Notes: generated from the sequence alone by a model not told the origin. DNA of 64,000 bases from Gemmatimonadota bacterium (GCA_021324775.1 JAJPIM010000023.1:150644-214643), one strand, 5' to 3'; positions 1 to 8,978 are shown, counted from the stretch's first letter. Made by a program: numbers and translations.

Positions 1-1
1 G

Positions 2-283
2 TCGACATCATTGACGCAGGCGATTGACCAACTTCTGGGATACGTGGTTTGGCGAGATGCTAAGGCTGCACTGCTCATGTTCAACAGGAATGCGGATTTC
101 ACCACGGTCGTCAAGCAAATACCTGGCTTGATAGCCGAGCACTCGCAGACGATTGGGCCCATCGAAAAGATCGGCGAGACCGTATTTCGATCCCGATTGC
201 GCCAGCTGAATGATTCGTCCCGAGAGTTGATGCTTACTACGCTTGTATACAATGTTCCTACGACTAGTCGACGCGCATCCTGA
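2..283 (+). CDS. C-terminal fragment of an unidentified protein (5' end outside the window)
   Basis: The reading frame is open from base 2 to the TGA at 281-283, so this is the last ~93 codons of a longer gene. A TTG at 11 is in frame but has no ribosome binding site. The segment 'QLLGYVVWRDAKAALLMFNRN' to '...TTLVYNVP' resembles, from memory, the C-terminal part of a conserved hypothetical family often seen in accessory or defence-like regions. I cannot name the family or an activity. It converges on the large STAND-type ATPase that follows, and both lie in DNA that reads as less GC-rich than the rest of the window, consistent with an acquired block. Confidence 0.55.
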   Translation, partial: STSLTQAIDQLLGYVVWRDAKAALLMFNRNADFTTVVKQIPGLIAEHSQTIGPIEKIGETVFRSRLRQLNDSSRELMLTTLVYNVPTTSRRAS

Positions 284-467
284 GATCGAAATAACCCCGA
301 CTGGTCTGAGAAGAATCGCCCGCCGCTATGTCAGAACCCTCTGGCTCGCCAACCAGGAGGCCACGCCCATAGGATGCGCGAATCACTACCGCTGCTCGTC
401 CTGGGCACTCCTCGGCGTGTCGGGATCGGTGTAGAGCCAACGTCGCAAGCACCATTGGTGATGGTCC

Positions 468-3400
468 TCAATCGGCAGCAAATCCCTCTCCGGTCCGTTC
501 CATGACGGCGTATCGCACGTCGTCTATGACAGCCCGCGCCACAGGATCTTTCCCGTACGGTTCGAGCAAGGCGATGTCCGCTCGCGACCCTACAACGCGC
601 AAGGCGATAGCGGCCCCTAGGAAGTTGGCCGCGTCGGCTGCGAGCCGCCGAATCACGAGCGGCACGATCCGCGAGCGCGTCGCGGGATCGGACACGAGAG
701 TCTCAATCCAATGTTGGAATAACAACTGCCAGTGTGGCGCCGTATTGTTCGCCCGCGCGTTCCAGAGGTAGTCAAGGTCGTCGTCAGTTGGAAAATGTTG
801 ACGCCGTATTTCATCGGAAAGCCTTGGGACGATGTGCGTCGCTCCCCATTCGCGCGCGAATCGTTCGCACCATCCGGCAAAGTCGCGCAGCTCGTGGTCG
901 CCAAGCGCACCGACATACGGCTCGATTGAGCGCAAATTGTGCGCTGTAATTCGCGCCTCTTCCTCAGATCCAATCCCGAGGTGGATGCCAATGTACCGGA
1001 CGAATTCTTCTGGAGGCATGCCAGCATCCGCCGCTTCGGCTACGAGTCTGTCGGCTTCCAGTGTGCCGAGGGATAACGCAAGCATGACAAACTCCACGTC
1101 GTCCCGCAGGTTGACCCAGCGGGGGACCAGTACGGCGGTCGCCTCGCCTGCGGGTATACGGGTTAGCAGCCAGCGTATCGCGTCGTCGCGCTGTTTGGCA
1201 TTGATCCGTTCCTCGGCGGAGGCATCCACCGCGAGCGCCGACCACGACCCAAGGTCCCGTTCTATGGAGGCTCGGATCTCTGGTCCCCAAAGAGGGGCCG
1301 CCACTCGATACCACCACGGGTCGAGGTCAACCTTACGAAGGATGGGTTCCAGCGCAGTTTGATCGCCGAGCAAACCACGGGTCCAAAGGGCTGTATCGAA
1401 CAGTGGCGACTCGGGCTCGATGGCCTGGAGGGCTGGTAGTTCATCTACCCGGGCGGTCACCACCCAAAGTCGGAGGGCCTCGTGCCGAATACCGACCTCT
1501 TCCGATTCGCTCAACCATCGCCCGCGGAGGTAGTGCCGCGAACTCGTCGACCATACACGGCGACGGCCAACATCTCCCCGCCAATCGGACGCGAACGTGC
1601 TGAGCCAGGGCGAGAACTGGCCGGGCTTCAGTCGGTGCCGTATGCTCGCGGCATATGGAAGGAGGATGCGAAGTGCTTCTGGCGAATCGATATTGCGGAG
1701 CGCATTCGCCAGCGCCGACCGTAACGTCGGCCTATCCTCCATCTTCTGCCCAAGGTAACGGACGACTGCATCACGGACGCCGACGCGTGAAATCATCCCA
1801 ACAAATTCGTCCGAGACGCGCCCACGGGACGACGACCCGAGAAGCGTTTGGTTGTCGTCCGGAAGCGCTGCCCACGCCTCGATAAGGGGGTCGAGGTGCC
1901 GCGGCAGCTCATTCTCAGATGCACATTGGGTCATTGCCCAAAGGCCGGCGACAACGGCGAGCACGGGGTCGGTGATGCGGCGCCAAGCATCGTCCACCAC
2001 GCTCGCCAGCCTGGAATCCCCGATAAATCCTGCGAGGCGCACGCCGCCTAGAGCCACGCGTTCACCGCATTGTTGATCGGTGAGGCTCGCTGTCAGCTCA
2101 GAGAGAGCGCGCGTACGGTGTCGATGCAGAAGCAGATCAATCGATCGGTCGCGGAACGTGTCGGACACTTCCGGGGAGAAGGTGAATCCAGCGGCCACCC
2201 AGAGACCGTCCGCGATCGACCCATGCGCGAGCCGGGTTAATGCGATTCCGGGTGTGCGCGGCAACGGCGCCAGGATACGTACTACCTCAGGGGCCGTGCT
2301 TGCGGCGACTGCCTGAAGCGCTGCCTCAGTTCTGGCTGATCCCAGGTCTGCTCCGCCGACACGCTCAATCCACTTGCCGAGAACGTCGACCAGGAGATCC
2401 CGATTGGCGAACGTCCTCGACCCCGCAGCCCGAAGTGATTCGGCAAGCGCTGCCGGTGTGCGGGCGGCGACTGCTTCTAGTCCTGCGCGAGTGATCGGCA
2501 CCCTCACTAATGCGGCGCCAGTGATGCCTGCGAACAACGGATCGGCGGCTAGCTCGAGATCGAGCGGTTTGGTTTCGAGCACGCTCCGCATCGCAACCGT
2601 CAATGCTGCATCCCGTAGCCGGTCGTGTCTAAACCGGAGGACGGGCTCGCCGCTGCTCTTGTCCTCAAACAGTAAACGACCTTGCCTCAATAGCTCGGTC
2701 ACCGCGCACCATCCTTCTTCGTCATCAGCCCACCACTGCCGCGCCCGCGACATAGGCGGCTCAAGCGCGCGGGTAGCGAGCATCGACCGGCAGAGACGCT
2801 CAAGTGCAGACCGATAAGTGGCCACAGTAAGCGTGCCCTCGCCGCCGGGCCCTGCGAGTTTAGCGATCATCGTCTCCACGTACTGGGCAAGCACGTCACC
2901 CGCGAGAACGAAGAGGGCATCGGCGTGGGTTCCCACGTCGGCCGCAGTCCCGATGAGTAGTGAAACCAGGAAGGGGTCGCCCCCGAGGCGTCGAGCTATT
3001 GCGACGGATTCTGATTCGGATATGGCCACGCCACGCGACTCCAGCGCGGCGCGCACGATCTGTGTTGTCTTCTGTTCGTCGAGTGCGCCGACGCCGATTA
3101 CGCGCAACCACTTGGCATTGACGCGGTTCGCGCCTAAGGACTCCCACACCGTCGGCCACACCGGTGCTACCAGTACAAGGCGCGCCGTATTTATGCTGGA
3201 ACCGGAACTCGCTGAGGGGCCGGCAGGGGGTTGCGACCACGCGTACAGTGTCGCGAGCGCTTGCTGCGGCCGTGGTACCCGCATTACATCGTCGACGACA
3301 ATGACAATCGGTCTTGCTGGGTCGGCGACGAGCAAAGCACGGCGTGCGGCATCCGGCTCGATCGTGGGGTGCCATTCCTGCAGTGCGATCTCGAGTAGCC

Positions 3401-4280
3401 GTTGGAGAGACGAGGCACGCTCTACAATCTCGGCTCGCGCCCACAGAGCTATACCGCCAGTATCTAGGTAAGAGCGCAGCAACTGCAGCGAGAGGGCACT
3501 CTTTCCATACCCTGATTGACCCATCAGCGCGACGAGTCTCACCTCGGATGCAAGCGCGACGTTGAGCAGCGGGGTCGCCCGGTCTTCCCACTCGTCCGGG
3601 CGCAAATCTTGGTGCCACTTCGCGTACTCAGCCGCGCTGCGTCGGCCAATCTCTGCAAGCAAGTCTCGTGATACTCGGTCCGTGTCAATCCCCAGGAGTT
3701 GGCGACGGACAGCTGTGCCATCGGCTGTGAACTCGAGAACGTGTGCTATCGCAGAACGGTCGAACACCTCGATATCAAGGTGATACCTGCCCGCGGCGGC
3801 AGAGACCATCTGCAGCAGCTCGAGTGCCGGCACGCGGTTTGTCGTCAGGACGAGGGTAACCTTGGCATCTGGACGCTGCGCGCGGATGCTCGCGGCGACC
3901 CTGGCCGCCTTGATCACGTCGCCGTCCTCCCCGGCTGCTCGCCTCCTCCGCCTTGCGGATTCGACGGTCTTATCGTATAGCCACTTCCTCTGCAGCTGAT
4001 CCCTCGGGGACGTCGCGTGGGCCGCAAATACGACATGGTAATCACCGTCGGACCGATCGGTGCCGAAGGCATCGACGGCAGCCTTTACCGTCTTGTGATC
4101 GGAGTTGACACCGAGCGTCGAAAGCGTGTAATGAGGTCTATGGATTCGCAACGCGGCGACAGCGACGCGCTCGAAGAGACCGGGGTCCGTGATCGCCTCC
4201 AAGGCGGCGGTTGTGTCGCTCGCTGGAGCGTTCGGCGAGAGACCGCCGACAACTGCCGCCTGAGGCACCCGAATGGCCAC
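468..4280 (-). CDS. STAND-like P-loop NTPase with N-terminal nuclease-like domain, putative defence protein
   Basis: A 1270-residue protein. Residues ~25-185 resemble the restriction-endonuclease-like domain found at the N-terminus of many STAND defence ATPases: 'LFERVA' at 35-40, an Asp in 'AAVDAFG' (D70), 'HATSPRDQLQRKW' at 88-100, then a second half with 'VLTTNR' (~144-149) and 'DRSAIAHVLE' (~174-183). No clear (D/E)xK pair follows D70, so cleavage activity is doubtful. The ATPase core has a Walker A motif G254-QSGYGKS-261 and a hydrophobic Walker B strand ending D330-D331, followed by 'LGGDPFL' (~432-438), typical of STAND/NB-ARC folds. Residues ~500-1270 are alpha-helical and HEAT/TPR-like, the usual sensor region. 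The start is a GTG; an in-frame TAG lies eight codons upstream and no Shine-Dalgarno is visible, so a slightly later start is possible. Family knowledge suggests phage sensing; that role is inference. Confidence 0.7.
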   Translation of the reverse strand: MAIRVPQAAVVGGLSPNAPASDTTAALEAITDPGLFERVAVAALRIHRPHYTLSTLGVNSDHKTVKAAVDAFGTDRSDGDYHVVFAAHATSPRDQLQRKWLYDKTVESARRRRRAAGEDGDVIKAARVAASIRAQRPDAKVTLVLTTNRVPALELLQMVSAAAGRYHLDIEVFDRSAIAHVLEFTADGTAVRRQLLGIDTDRVSRDLLAEIGRRSAAEYAKWHQDLRPDEWEDRATPLLNVALASEVRLVALMGQSGYGKSALSLQLLRSYLDTGGIALWARAEIVERASSLQRLLEIALQEWHPTIEPDAARRALLVADPARPIVIVVDDVMRVPRPQQALATLYAWSQPPAGPSASSGSSINTARLVLVAPVWPTVWESLGANRVNAKWLRVIGVGALDEQKTTQIVRAALESRGVAISESESVAIARRLGGDPFLVSLLIGTAADVGTHADALFVLAGDVLAQYVETMIAKLAGPGGEGTLTVATYRSALERLCRSMLATRALEPPMSRARQWWADDEEGWCAVTELLRQGRLLFEDKSSGEPVLRFRHDRLRDAALTVAMRSVLETKPLDLELAADPLFAGITGAALVRVPITRAGLEAVAARTPAALAESLRAAGSRTFANRDLLVDVLGKWIERVGGADLGSARTEAALQAVAASTAPEVVRILAPLPRTPGIALTRLAHGSIADGLWVAAGFTFSPEVSDTFRDRSIDLLLHRHRTRALSELTASLTDQQCGERVALGGVRLAGFIGDSRLASVVDDAWRRITDPVLAVVAGLWAMTQCASENELPRHLDPLIEAWAALPDDNQTLLGSSSRGRVSDEFVGMISRVGVRDAVVRYLGQKMEDRPTLRSALANALRNIDSPEALRILLPYAASIRHRLKPGQFSPWLSTFASDWRGDVGRRRVWSTSSRHYLRGRWLSESEEVGIRHEALRLWVVTARVDELPALQAIEPESPLFDTALWTRGLLGDQTALEPILRKVDLDPWWYRVAAPLWGPEIRASIERDLGSWSALAVDASAEERINAKQRDDAIRWLLTRIPAGEATAVLVPRWVNLRDDVEFVMLALSLGTLEADRLVAEAADAGMPPEEFVRYIGIHLGIGSEEEARITAHNLRSIEPYVGALGDHELRDFAGWCERFAREWGATHIVPRLSDEIRRQHFPTDDDLDYLWNARANNTAPHWQLLFQHWIETLVSDPATRSRIVPLVIRRLAADAANFLGAAIALRVVGSRADIALLEPYGKDPVARAVIDDVRYAVMERTGEGFAAD

Positions 4281-4674
4281 GATGAGGAAATGGTGAAGTC
4301 GCTAGACGCTGCCGCGTCGGCGATCATGACCTGCCGCGGCAGCGCTCATCACCCGCTGTCGTTCTCACTCCATGCGATTGCAAGACTGCAGGCACTAAAC
4401 ATAAGGATCGTCTTGAGGGTATGGTCGGGCTGGCGCCTGAACGCGTGCTGCGCGCCGCTTAGCGCCCGGGGGATGGCGGTGTAGAAGCGAGTGCGATAGC
4501 ACAGATGGGTCCGCCCGCGCTGCGGCTAGTGGCCTACGTCTATTCGTCTTGGCTCAGCATTGCCCGCCTGAAACTCACCTCCTAACCCGCCCGTACGGTG
4601 ATCAGGGGGCCGCCCGCATCCAAACCATCCGCCCGGCCGCGCCATCCCATCTGCACCATTCCTCGGGAGGCTCG
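4281..4674. other. Intergenic region upstream of the STAND gene and the DUF4097 gene
   Basis: This 394-bp divergent spacer must hold the promoters of both flanking genes, but I recognise no clear hexamer pair. It contains a 10-bp inverted repeat at 4307-4316 and 4335-4344 (CGCTGCCGCG / CGCGGCAGCG, 18-nt spacer), 27-64 bases upstream of the GTG start of the STAND gene. Base composition shifts from the mixed composition of the left block to the GC-rich composition of the rest of the window somewhere here, so this may be the edge of an acquired segment. No direct repeats, tRNA or integrase were seen that would mark an attachment site. Confidence 0.4.
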
Positions 4675-5583
4675 ATGCTGCGGTTGCCTGTTCTCACTGT
4701 CGCGTCCGTAACACTCATGCTCGCCGCCGGTGCCGTGCAGGCGCAGTATCCCGTGGACGCAGCCACCTTCGACTGGTCCGGGGCGGTCCCCGCCGGTGCG
4801 ACGCTTCGGATCGCCAGCGTGGACGGCGACATCCGGGTCTCGCCCAGCAGTTCCCAACAGGCACACGTGCACGGCGAGCGGACGCACGTGATGTCCGGGG
4901 GCCGCGCCCTGGTGTTCGATGTCGTCCAGACCGGCAGCGACGTCACGATCTGCGCGCGCTACCCTGAAGGACGGTGTGACGAGATGGGTGCCCACGGCGG
5001 CTCGGAGGACTACTACGGCAAGAGCCCCGCCGCGAACCTCACGGTCGAACTCCCGCCAGGGGGCAAGCTCGCCGCCAAGACGGGCGACGGGCGCATCGAC
5101 ATCAAGGACGCCGGCGCCGATGTCATCGCCAAGAGTGGTGACGGCGCGATCAACATCATCGGCGCCGCCGGCACCGTGGAGGCCAAATCCGGCGACGGCG
5201 ACCTCACGCTGGAAGGGGTGAAAGGCTCCGTCACCGCGCACACCGGCGATGGCAATATTCGCGTGACCGCCGGCACCGCGCCCGTCCGGTTGTCGAGCGG
5301 CGATGGCAGCATCGAAGTCCACGTCGGCGCGACCGCCGGAGGCCAATCGATCACCGCCCACACGGGGGACGGTTCGATCACGGTCTATCTGCCGGCGAGC
5401 TTCGCCGGCGAAGTCGAGGCCTCGACCGGCGACGGCACGCTGGAAACCGATTTCCCTGTGACGATCAGCACAGGCGGCACGAACCCCCATCACCTGCGGG
5501 GGACGATCGGGAGCGCCAGCGCGAACGCGGCCACGGTGTCGGTCTCCACGGGCGACGGGACGGTGCGGTTGAAGAAGAGCTAG
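4675..5583 (+). CDS. DUF4097-type secreted beta-strand repeat protein (SGDG repeats)
   Basis: A 302-residue exported protein. The ATG at 4675 is preceded by GGGAGG at a suitable distance and begins a signal peptide of ~23 residues ending ...VQAQ; the in-frame extension upstream (from 4549) lacks both and was rejected. After an N-terminal region the protein is a run of beta-strand repeats of about 20 residues, each carrying a T/S-G-D-G turn (e.g. 'AKTGDGRIDI', 'AKSGDGAINI', 'AKSGDGDLTL', 'AHTGDGNIRV', 'LSSGDGSIEV', 'ASTGDGTLET', 'VSTGDGTVRL'). This is the DUF4097 beta-helix-like pattern. The function of the family is unknown; a cell-surface or periplasmic structural role is likely. A paralogue with SGNG turns lies at 38442-39335. 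Confidence 0.85.
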   Translation: MLRLPVLTVASVTLMLAAGAVQAQYPVDAATFDWSGAVPAGATLRIASVDGDIRVSPSSSQQAHVHGERTHVMSGGRALVFDVVQTGSDVTICARYPEGRCDEMGAHGGSEDYYGKSPAANLTVELPPGGKLAAKTGDGRIDIKDAGADVIAKSGDGAINIIGAAGTVEAKSGDGDLTLEGVKGSVTAHTGDGNIRVTAGTAPVRLSSGDGSIEVHVGATAGGQSITAHTGDGSITVYLPASFAGEVEASTGDGTLETDFPVTISTGGTNPHHLRGTIGSASANAATVSVSTGDGTVRLKKS

Positions 5584-5689
5584 CACGGCCGCGAGGGTCT
5601 CGCCATCCGGGACGGGTAGTGCGAAAGAGGGGACCGCGTACGATATTCGCCGCGCGAACCTTCACCCTCACCGTTATCCGAGGCGACAC

Positions 5690-7807
5690 GTGCGTACCGT
5701 GCATCCGCTCCTCTCCTCGCTCTGCGTCCTCGTGCTCGCGGTTCCCGCGGCGCGTATCCAGTCCCAGACCTCCGGTTCGAGCGGCGGCGCCTCCGCCGGC
5801 TTGCAGAGCAGCGACTTGAGTCGGCTCCGCGCCGTCAACGACGTCGAGCTTTCCCCGGATGGAAAGACAGTCGCCTACACCGTCATCATGCGCGATCAGC
5901 CGGGCCGTGCGTACTCACAGCTCTGGGTGATGGATGTCGCCACCCGGAAGTCATCGCGGATCGGCGATGACAAGTCGGTCGCGGGCTCGCCCCAATGGTC
6001 GCACGATGGGCGGTGGCTGAGCTACACCGGCACGGACGGCAAGCAGGGCGGCCTCTGGATCGTGCACCCGGATGGATCGGAAGCGACGTTTCTCGCGCCG
6101 GTCACCGGCTCGAACTCGCCGCTGCCGGGGCAGGGCGACAACACCACCTGGTCTCCGGACGGCAAGCAGATCGCCTTCGTGTCGTCGAGTCCCGGCCCCG
6201 AGTCGGCTGACGCCACCGGCGACCCGGTCGTGATCACGCGCTACCTCTACCGGCCGACGGCCAGCGAAGGCTTCACGCACTTCAACGACAACCGCCGCCT
6301 CCACATCTCCATCGTGGATGTCGCGTCGAAACACGTGCGGCAGTTGACCAGCGGGACGCACGACGAGCATTCGATCGCGTGGTCGCCCGATGGGGCCGAG
6401 ATCGCGTACGTCACGGACCCCGACCCGAATTCCGATGAGTTCTTCCACTACGATGTGTTCGCGATCAAAGTCTCGGATGGCAGCGTCCGCCGCCTGACGG
6501 CGATGGAGAGCACGGAATACGCGCCGGTCTGGTCCCCCAACGGGAAGTGGATCGCCTACGCGGGGACGCGCCGCGGCATCACGGATCGTGAGACGACGAT
6601 GGAAGACACCCACGTCTGGATCATGGACAGCAAAGGTGAGCATCGTCGCGAAATCGGCGGTCCCCTCGACTCCCGCGAAGGACACCCCAGGTGGTCGCCC
6701 GATGGTGGCGCGGTCTACTTCACGGCGCAGCAGCGCGGGAGCACCCATCTCGCGCGCATCGCGATCTCTCCCTCCGGCATCGCTGGTGCCGCCCAGATCG
6801 TCGTCAACGACCTCGGGTCGGTCGGCGGCTTCTCGGCAGGTGCCGAGGGCAAGCTTGCGTATGCGCTCAGCACCACGGGCGATCTGGCGGAACTTTACGT
6901 CAAGACCGCCGTGGCACCCGCGCATCAGGTGACGGAGCTGAACGCCGATGTGCTCAAGGGCAAGCCGGTCGCGGCCGTCGATTCGCTCACGTTCGTCAGC
7001 AACGACAACAAATACGAGATCGAAGCGTTTCTCGTGAAGCCGGTCGGTCTCGTGGAACACCCGTCGGACACTGGCGCAGTCACGAAGTACCCGTTGATCG
7101 TCGAACTGCACGGTGGCCCGCATGGCCAGAACGGTCCCGCGTTCAACTTCCAGGACCAGGTGTATGCCGCCCACGGCTGGGCGACGCTGCACGTCAACTA
7201 CCGTGGCTCGTCGGGCTATGGCCAGAAATTCGCCGACGCCGTATTCGGCGACCAGGACGGTGACGAAGGACAGGACGTCCTGTACGCCGTGAGCGCCGCA
7301 GTGCGGCGGAATCCCTGGATCGATCGCGAGCGAATGGGCATCGAAGGCGTCAGCTACGGTGGCCAGCTCAGCGACTGGCTCATCACGCAGACGAACGAGT
7401 TCAAAGCCGCCGTCCCGATCGCCGGTATCAGCAATGTCATCAGCTACAACTACATCGACTACTACAACCAGTACGAGGAGATGGAGTTCGGGCAGTTCCT
7501 CCATCAGGGCACGGCGATGGACGAGGCCTGGAAGCGGTCGGCGATCCGTTACGTCGCACAGGTTCACACGCCGACGATGCTGATGCACGGCGAAAACGAT
7601 CCGGACGTCCCAATCGAGGAAGCAGAGCAGTACTACATCGCCCTCAAGGACGTCGGCGTCGACGTGATCTTCGTCCGTTACCCACGCGAAGGACACGGCC
7701 TGGCGGAGACCGCCCACGTGATCGACAACATCAATCGCAAGTTCCGCTGGTACGAACAACACTTCCCGAAGGCGGGCGCCGAAGGCGTCACCAACGTCCA
7801 ACCGTAG
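5690..7807 (+). CDS. S9 family (prolyl oligopeptidase-like) serine peptidase, exported
   Basis: A 705-residue protein starting at a GTG with GAGGCG upstream. It has an N-terminal signal-like segment, then a seven-bladed propeller region (~45-380) rich in 'SPDGK' and 'WSPDGxxIAY' TolB-like repeats, then an alpha/beta hydrolase domain. The catalytic triad is visible: Ser555 in GVSYGG, Asp637 in 'HGENDPDVP' and His669 in 'REGHGL'. 'ELHGGPHGQNG' before the nucleophile is the oxyanion-hole region. The arrangement matches acylaminoacyl-peptidase / dipeptidyl-peptidase relatives of family S9, which hydrolyse short peptides gated by the propeller. It probably acts in the periplasm or outside the cell. 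It follows the DUF4097 gene on the same strand by 106 bp; an operon is possible but not shown. Confidence 0.93.
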   Translation: MRTVHPLLSSLCVLVLAVPAARIQSQTSGSSGGASAGLQSSDLSRLRAVNDVELSPDGKTVAYTVIMRDQPGRAYSQLWVMDVATRKSSRIGDDKSVAGSPQWSHDGRWLSYTGTDGKQGGLWIVHPDGSEATFLAPVTGSNSPLPGQGDNTTWSPDGKQIAFVSSSPGPESADATGDPVVITRYLYRPTASEGFTHFNDNRRLHISIVDVASKHVRQLTSGTHDEHSIAWSPDGAEIAYVTDPDPNSDEFFHYDVFAIKVSDGSVRRLTAMESTEYAPVWSPNGKWIAYAGTRRGITDRETTMEDTHVWIMDSKGEHRREIGGPLDSREGHPRWSPDGGAVYFTAQQRGSTHLARIAISPSGIAGAAQIVVNDLGSVGGFSAGAEGKLAYALSTTGDLAELYVKTAVAPAHQVTELNADVLKGKPVAAVDSLTFVSNDNKYEIEAFLVKPVGLVEHPSDTGAVTKYPLIVELHGGPHGQNGPAFNFQDQVYAAHGWATLHVNYRGSSGYGQKFADAVFGDQDGDEGQDVLYAVSAAVRRNPWIDRERMGIEGVSYGGQLSDWLITQTNEFKAAVPIAGISNVISYNYIDYYNQYEEMEFGQFLHQGTAMDEAWKRSAIRYVAQVHTPTMLMHGENDPDVPIEEAEQYYIALKDVGVDVIFVRYPREGHGLAETAHVIDNINRKFRWYEQHFPKAGAEGVTNVQP

Positions 7808-7967
7808 CAACGTCCGGACGGCAACTGATACGCCCGGGGCGCGCCCAACGGATGCGACGGCGATCGTGTATTCAGGGCGATGCACGCTCTGGCCGATCGG
7901 CAGTTACCCGTCCACCCCTCGTGCGTCGGAGCGGTATCGGCTAGCAAAAAAATCTTAGGGAGGTTCC

Positions 7968-8348
7968 GTGCGCCATCACCGTTCGCCACGCCTGGTCTTC
8001 GCGCTCCGGATCTGCGCGATCCTGACCGGCGTCGCGGTGTCCACCGCTTCGAGCTGTATCACCCCCACCAACCCCGCGGCGGTGCAGTTTGGGGCGATCG
8101 CTGGCGTCGTGTCCAGCAGCCAGGGCGGCATCGCTGGCGCTTCGGTCACTGCCGTCTCGGACAGCGGTGGCCAGTACGTCGCGACGACCGCCGCCAACGG
8201 CAGCTACCTGATCACCAATGTGCCGGATGGAAATGGGACGGTCTCCGTGAGTGTACTACCCGCCGGATGCACGGTTCCCAACGCTGTCGCCTACGCGGTT
8301 GCGAGCACCGATACTGCCACCATCTCGATCACCGTGACGTGTAACTGA
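7968..8348 (+). CDS. Small secreted protein with carboxypeptidase-regulatory-like (Ig-like) domain, copy 1
   Basis: A 126-residue protein. The GTG start has a good GGGAGG ribosome binding site at about 7958. A signal peptide of ~27 residues is followed by 'ASSCITPTNP'; the Cys could be a lipidation site but the lipobox is imperfect. Residues ~42-100 have the pattern 'IAGVVSSSQGGIAGASVT...YVATTAANGSYLITNVPDG', the beta-sandwich fold of CarboxypepD_reg-like domains, and the chain ends with a short Cys-containing strand (VTCN). It is a stand-alone copy of a domain usually fused to TonB receptors or peptidases. A clear paralogue follows at 8529. Its role is unknown; it is probably surface or periplasmic. 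Confidence 0.75.
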   Translation: MRHHRSPRLVFALRICAILTGVAVSTASSCITPTNPAAVQFGAIAGVVSSSQGGIAGASVTAVSDSGGQYVATTAANGSYLITNVPDGNGTVSVSVLPAGCTVPNAVAYAVASTDTATISITVTCN

Positions 8349-8371
8349 TCGTCATTCGCAGGGTCTTTCGG

Positions 8372-8408
8372 TAGGGCAGTTGCCGACACTCTAGGGCAAT
8401 TGCCGACA
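8372..8408. promoter_or_regulatory. Two near-identical palindromic sites spaced 20 bp, candidate operator pair
   Basis: TAGGGCAGTTGCCGACA (8372-8388) and TAGGGCAATTGCCGACA (8392-8408) are 16/17 identical. Each centres on GGCA(A/G)TTGCC, at 8375-8384 and 8395-8404; the second is a perfect 10-bp palindrome. Centres are exactly 20 bp apart, about two helical turns, so bound dimers would face the same side. They end about 27 bp upstream of the -35 box of the promoter at 8435-8463, a position typical of activator sites. The regulator is unknown. Confidence 0.45.
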
Positions 8409-8434
8409 AGTGTCCTCTATGACGGAAACGTCAT

Positions 8435-8463
8435 TTGACTTGGCCAACGGGCGCCGGTACGAT
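8435..8463 (+). promoter_or_regulatory. Sigma-70-like promoter for the second small secreted gene
   Basis: TTGACT at 8435-8440 and TACGAT at 8458-8463 are separated by exactly 17 bp. The expected transcription start is near 8470, giving a ~60-nt leader before the ATG at 8529, which is preceded by GAGGA. The fit (5/6 at -35, 4/6 at -10, optimal spacing) is among the best in the window. Confidence 0.5.
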
Positions 8464-8528
8464 CGCGGCACCGTTGGCCTTGACACATCCGCACTGACAT
8501 CTGAACCCCTGCGTGGTGAGGACTGAAA

Positions 8529-8924
8529 ATGCTGAGCCAGAGCAAATCGATACGCCTGAGATTCGTAGTGAGCATGTGCATGGTGCTGGCGGCCGGCGCC
8601 GTGTCCATGGGGACGAGTTGCATCACGTCCCCGAAGGGGAAGGGTGCGGGGGCCGGCGGAACCATCAACGGCACGGTCGACTCGGCCAGCACCGGAGCCC
8701 CGATTGGCGCGGGTGTGACGGTGACCGCCACCGACAGCGTCGGCGCGACCTATATCGGCACGACGGCTTCGAACGGGACGTATTCGATTACGGGTGTGCC
8801 GAAAGGTCCGGGCACGCTCCTGCTCAGCAATCTGCCGACCGGCTGCCCGGCCCCGGCGGCGTTAGACTACACTGTACAGAACAACGGCGGGATGCAGACG
8901 ATTAACATCAACGTGTCCTGCTAA
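8529..8924 (+). CDS. Small secreted protein with carboxypeptidase-regulatory-like domain, copy 2
   Basis: A 131-residue paralogue of the protein at 7968-8348, with the same organisation: signal peptide (~1-28), 'SCIT' just after it, a single Ig-like domain with 'INGTVDSASTGAPIGAGVTV' and 'TTASNGTYSITGVPKG', and a terminal Cys-containing strand (NVSC). The ATG is preceded by GAGGA. Unlike copy 1 it has its own promoter-like sequence (8435-8463) and upstream palindromic sites, so the two genes are probably separately transcribed although adjacent. A strong hairpin follows it. Both copies look like tandem duplicates that kept the cysteine framework while the loops diverged. The function is unknown. 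Confidence 0.72.
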   Translation: MLSQSKSIRLRFVVSMCMVLAAGAVSMGTSCITSPKGKGAGAGGTINGTVDSASTGAPIGAGVTVTATDSVGATYIGTTASNGTYSITGVPKGPGTLLLSNLPTGCPAPAALDYTVQNNGGMQTININVSC

Positions 8925-8978
8925 CATCAACGCGGCCCGCGCGACCGAACTCCCGTAGCACCCGTTGCCCATTTGCTA

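Noticed and set aside
5951..7885. A 644-codon open frame opposite the S9 peptidase
   Set aside because: Composition (Arg/Asp/Val/His-rich, no hydrophobic core pattern) is that of an antisense shadow; the peptidase triad on the plus strand is unambiguous.
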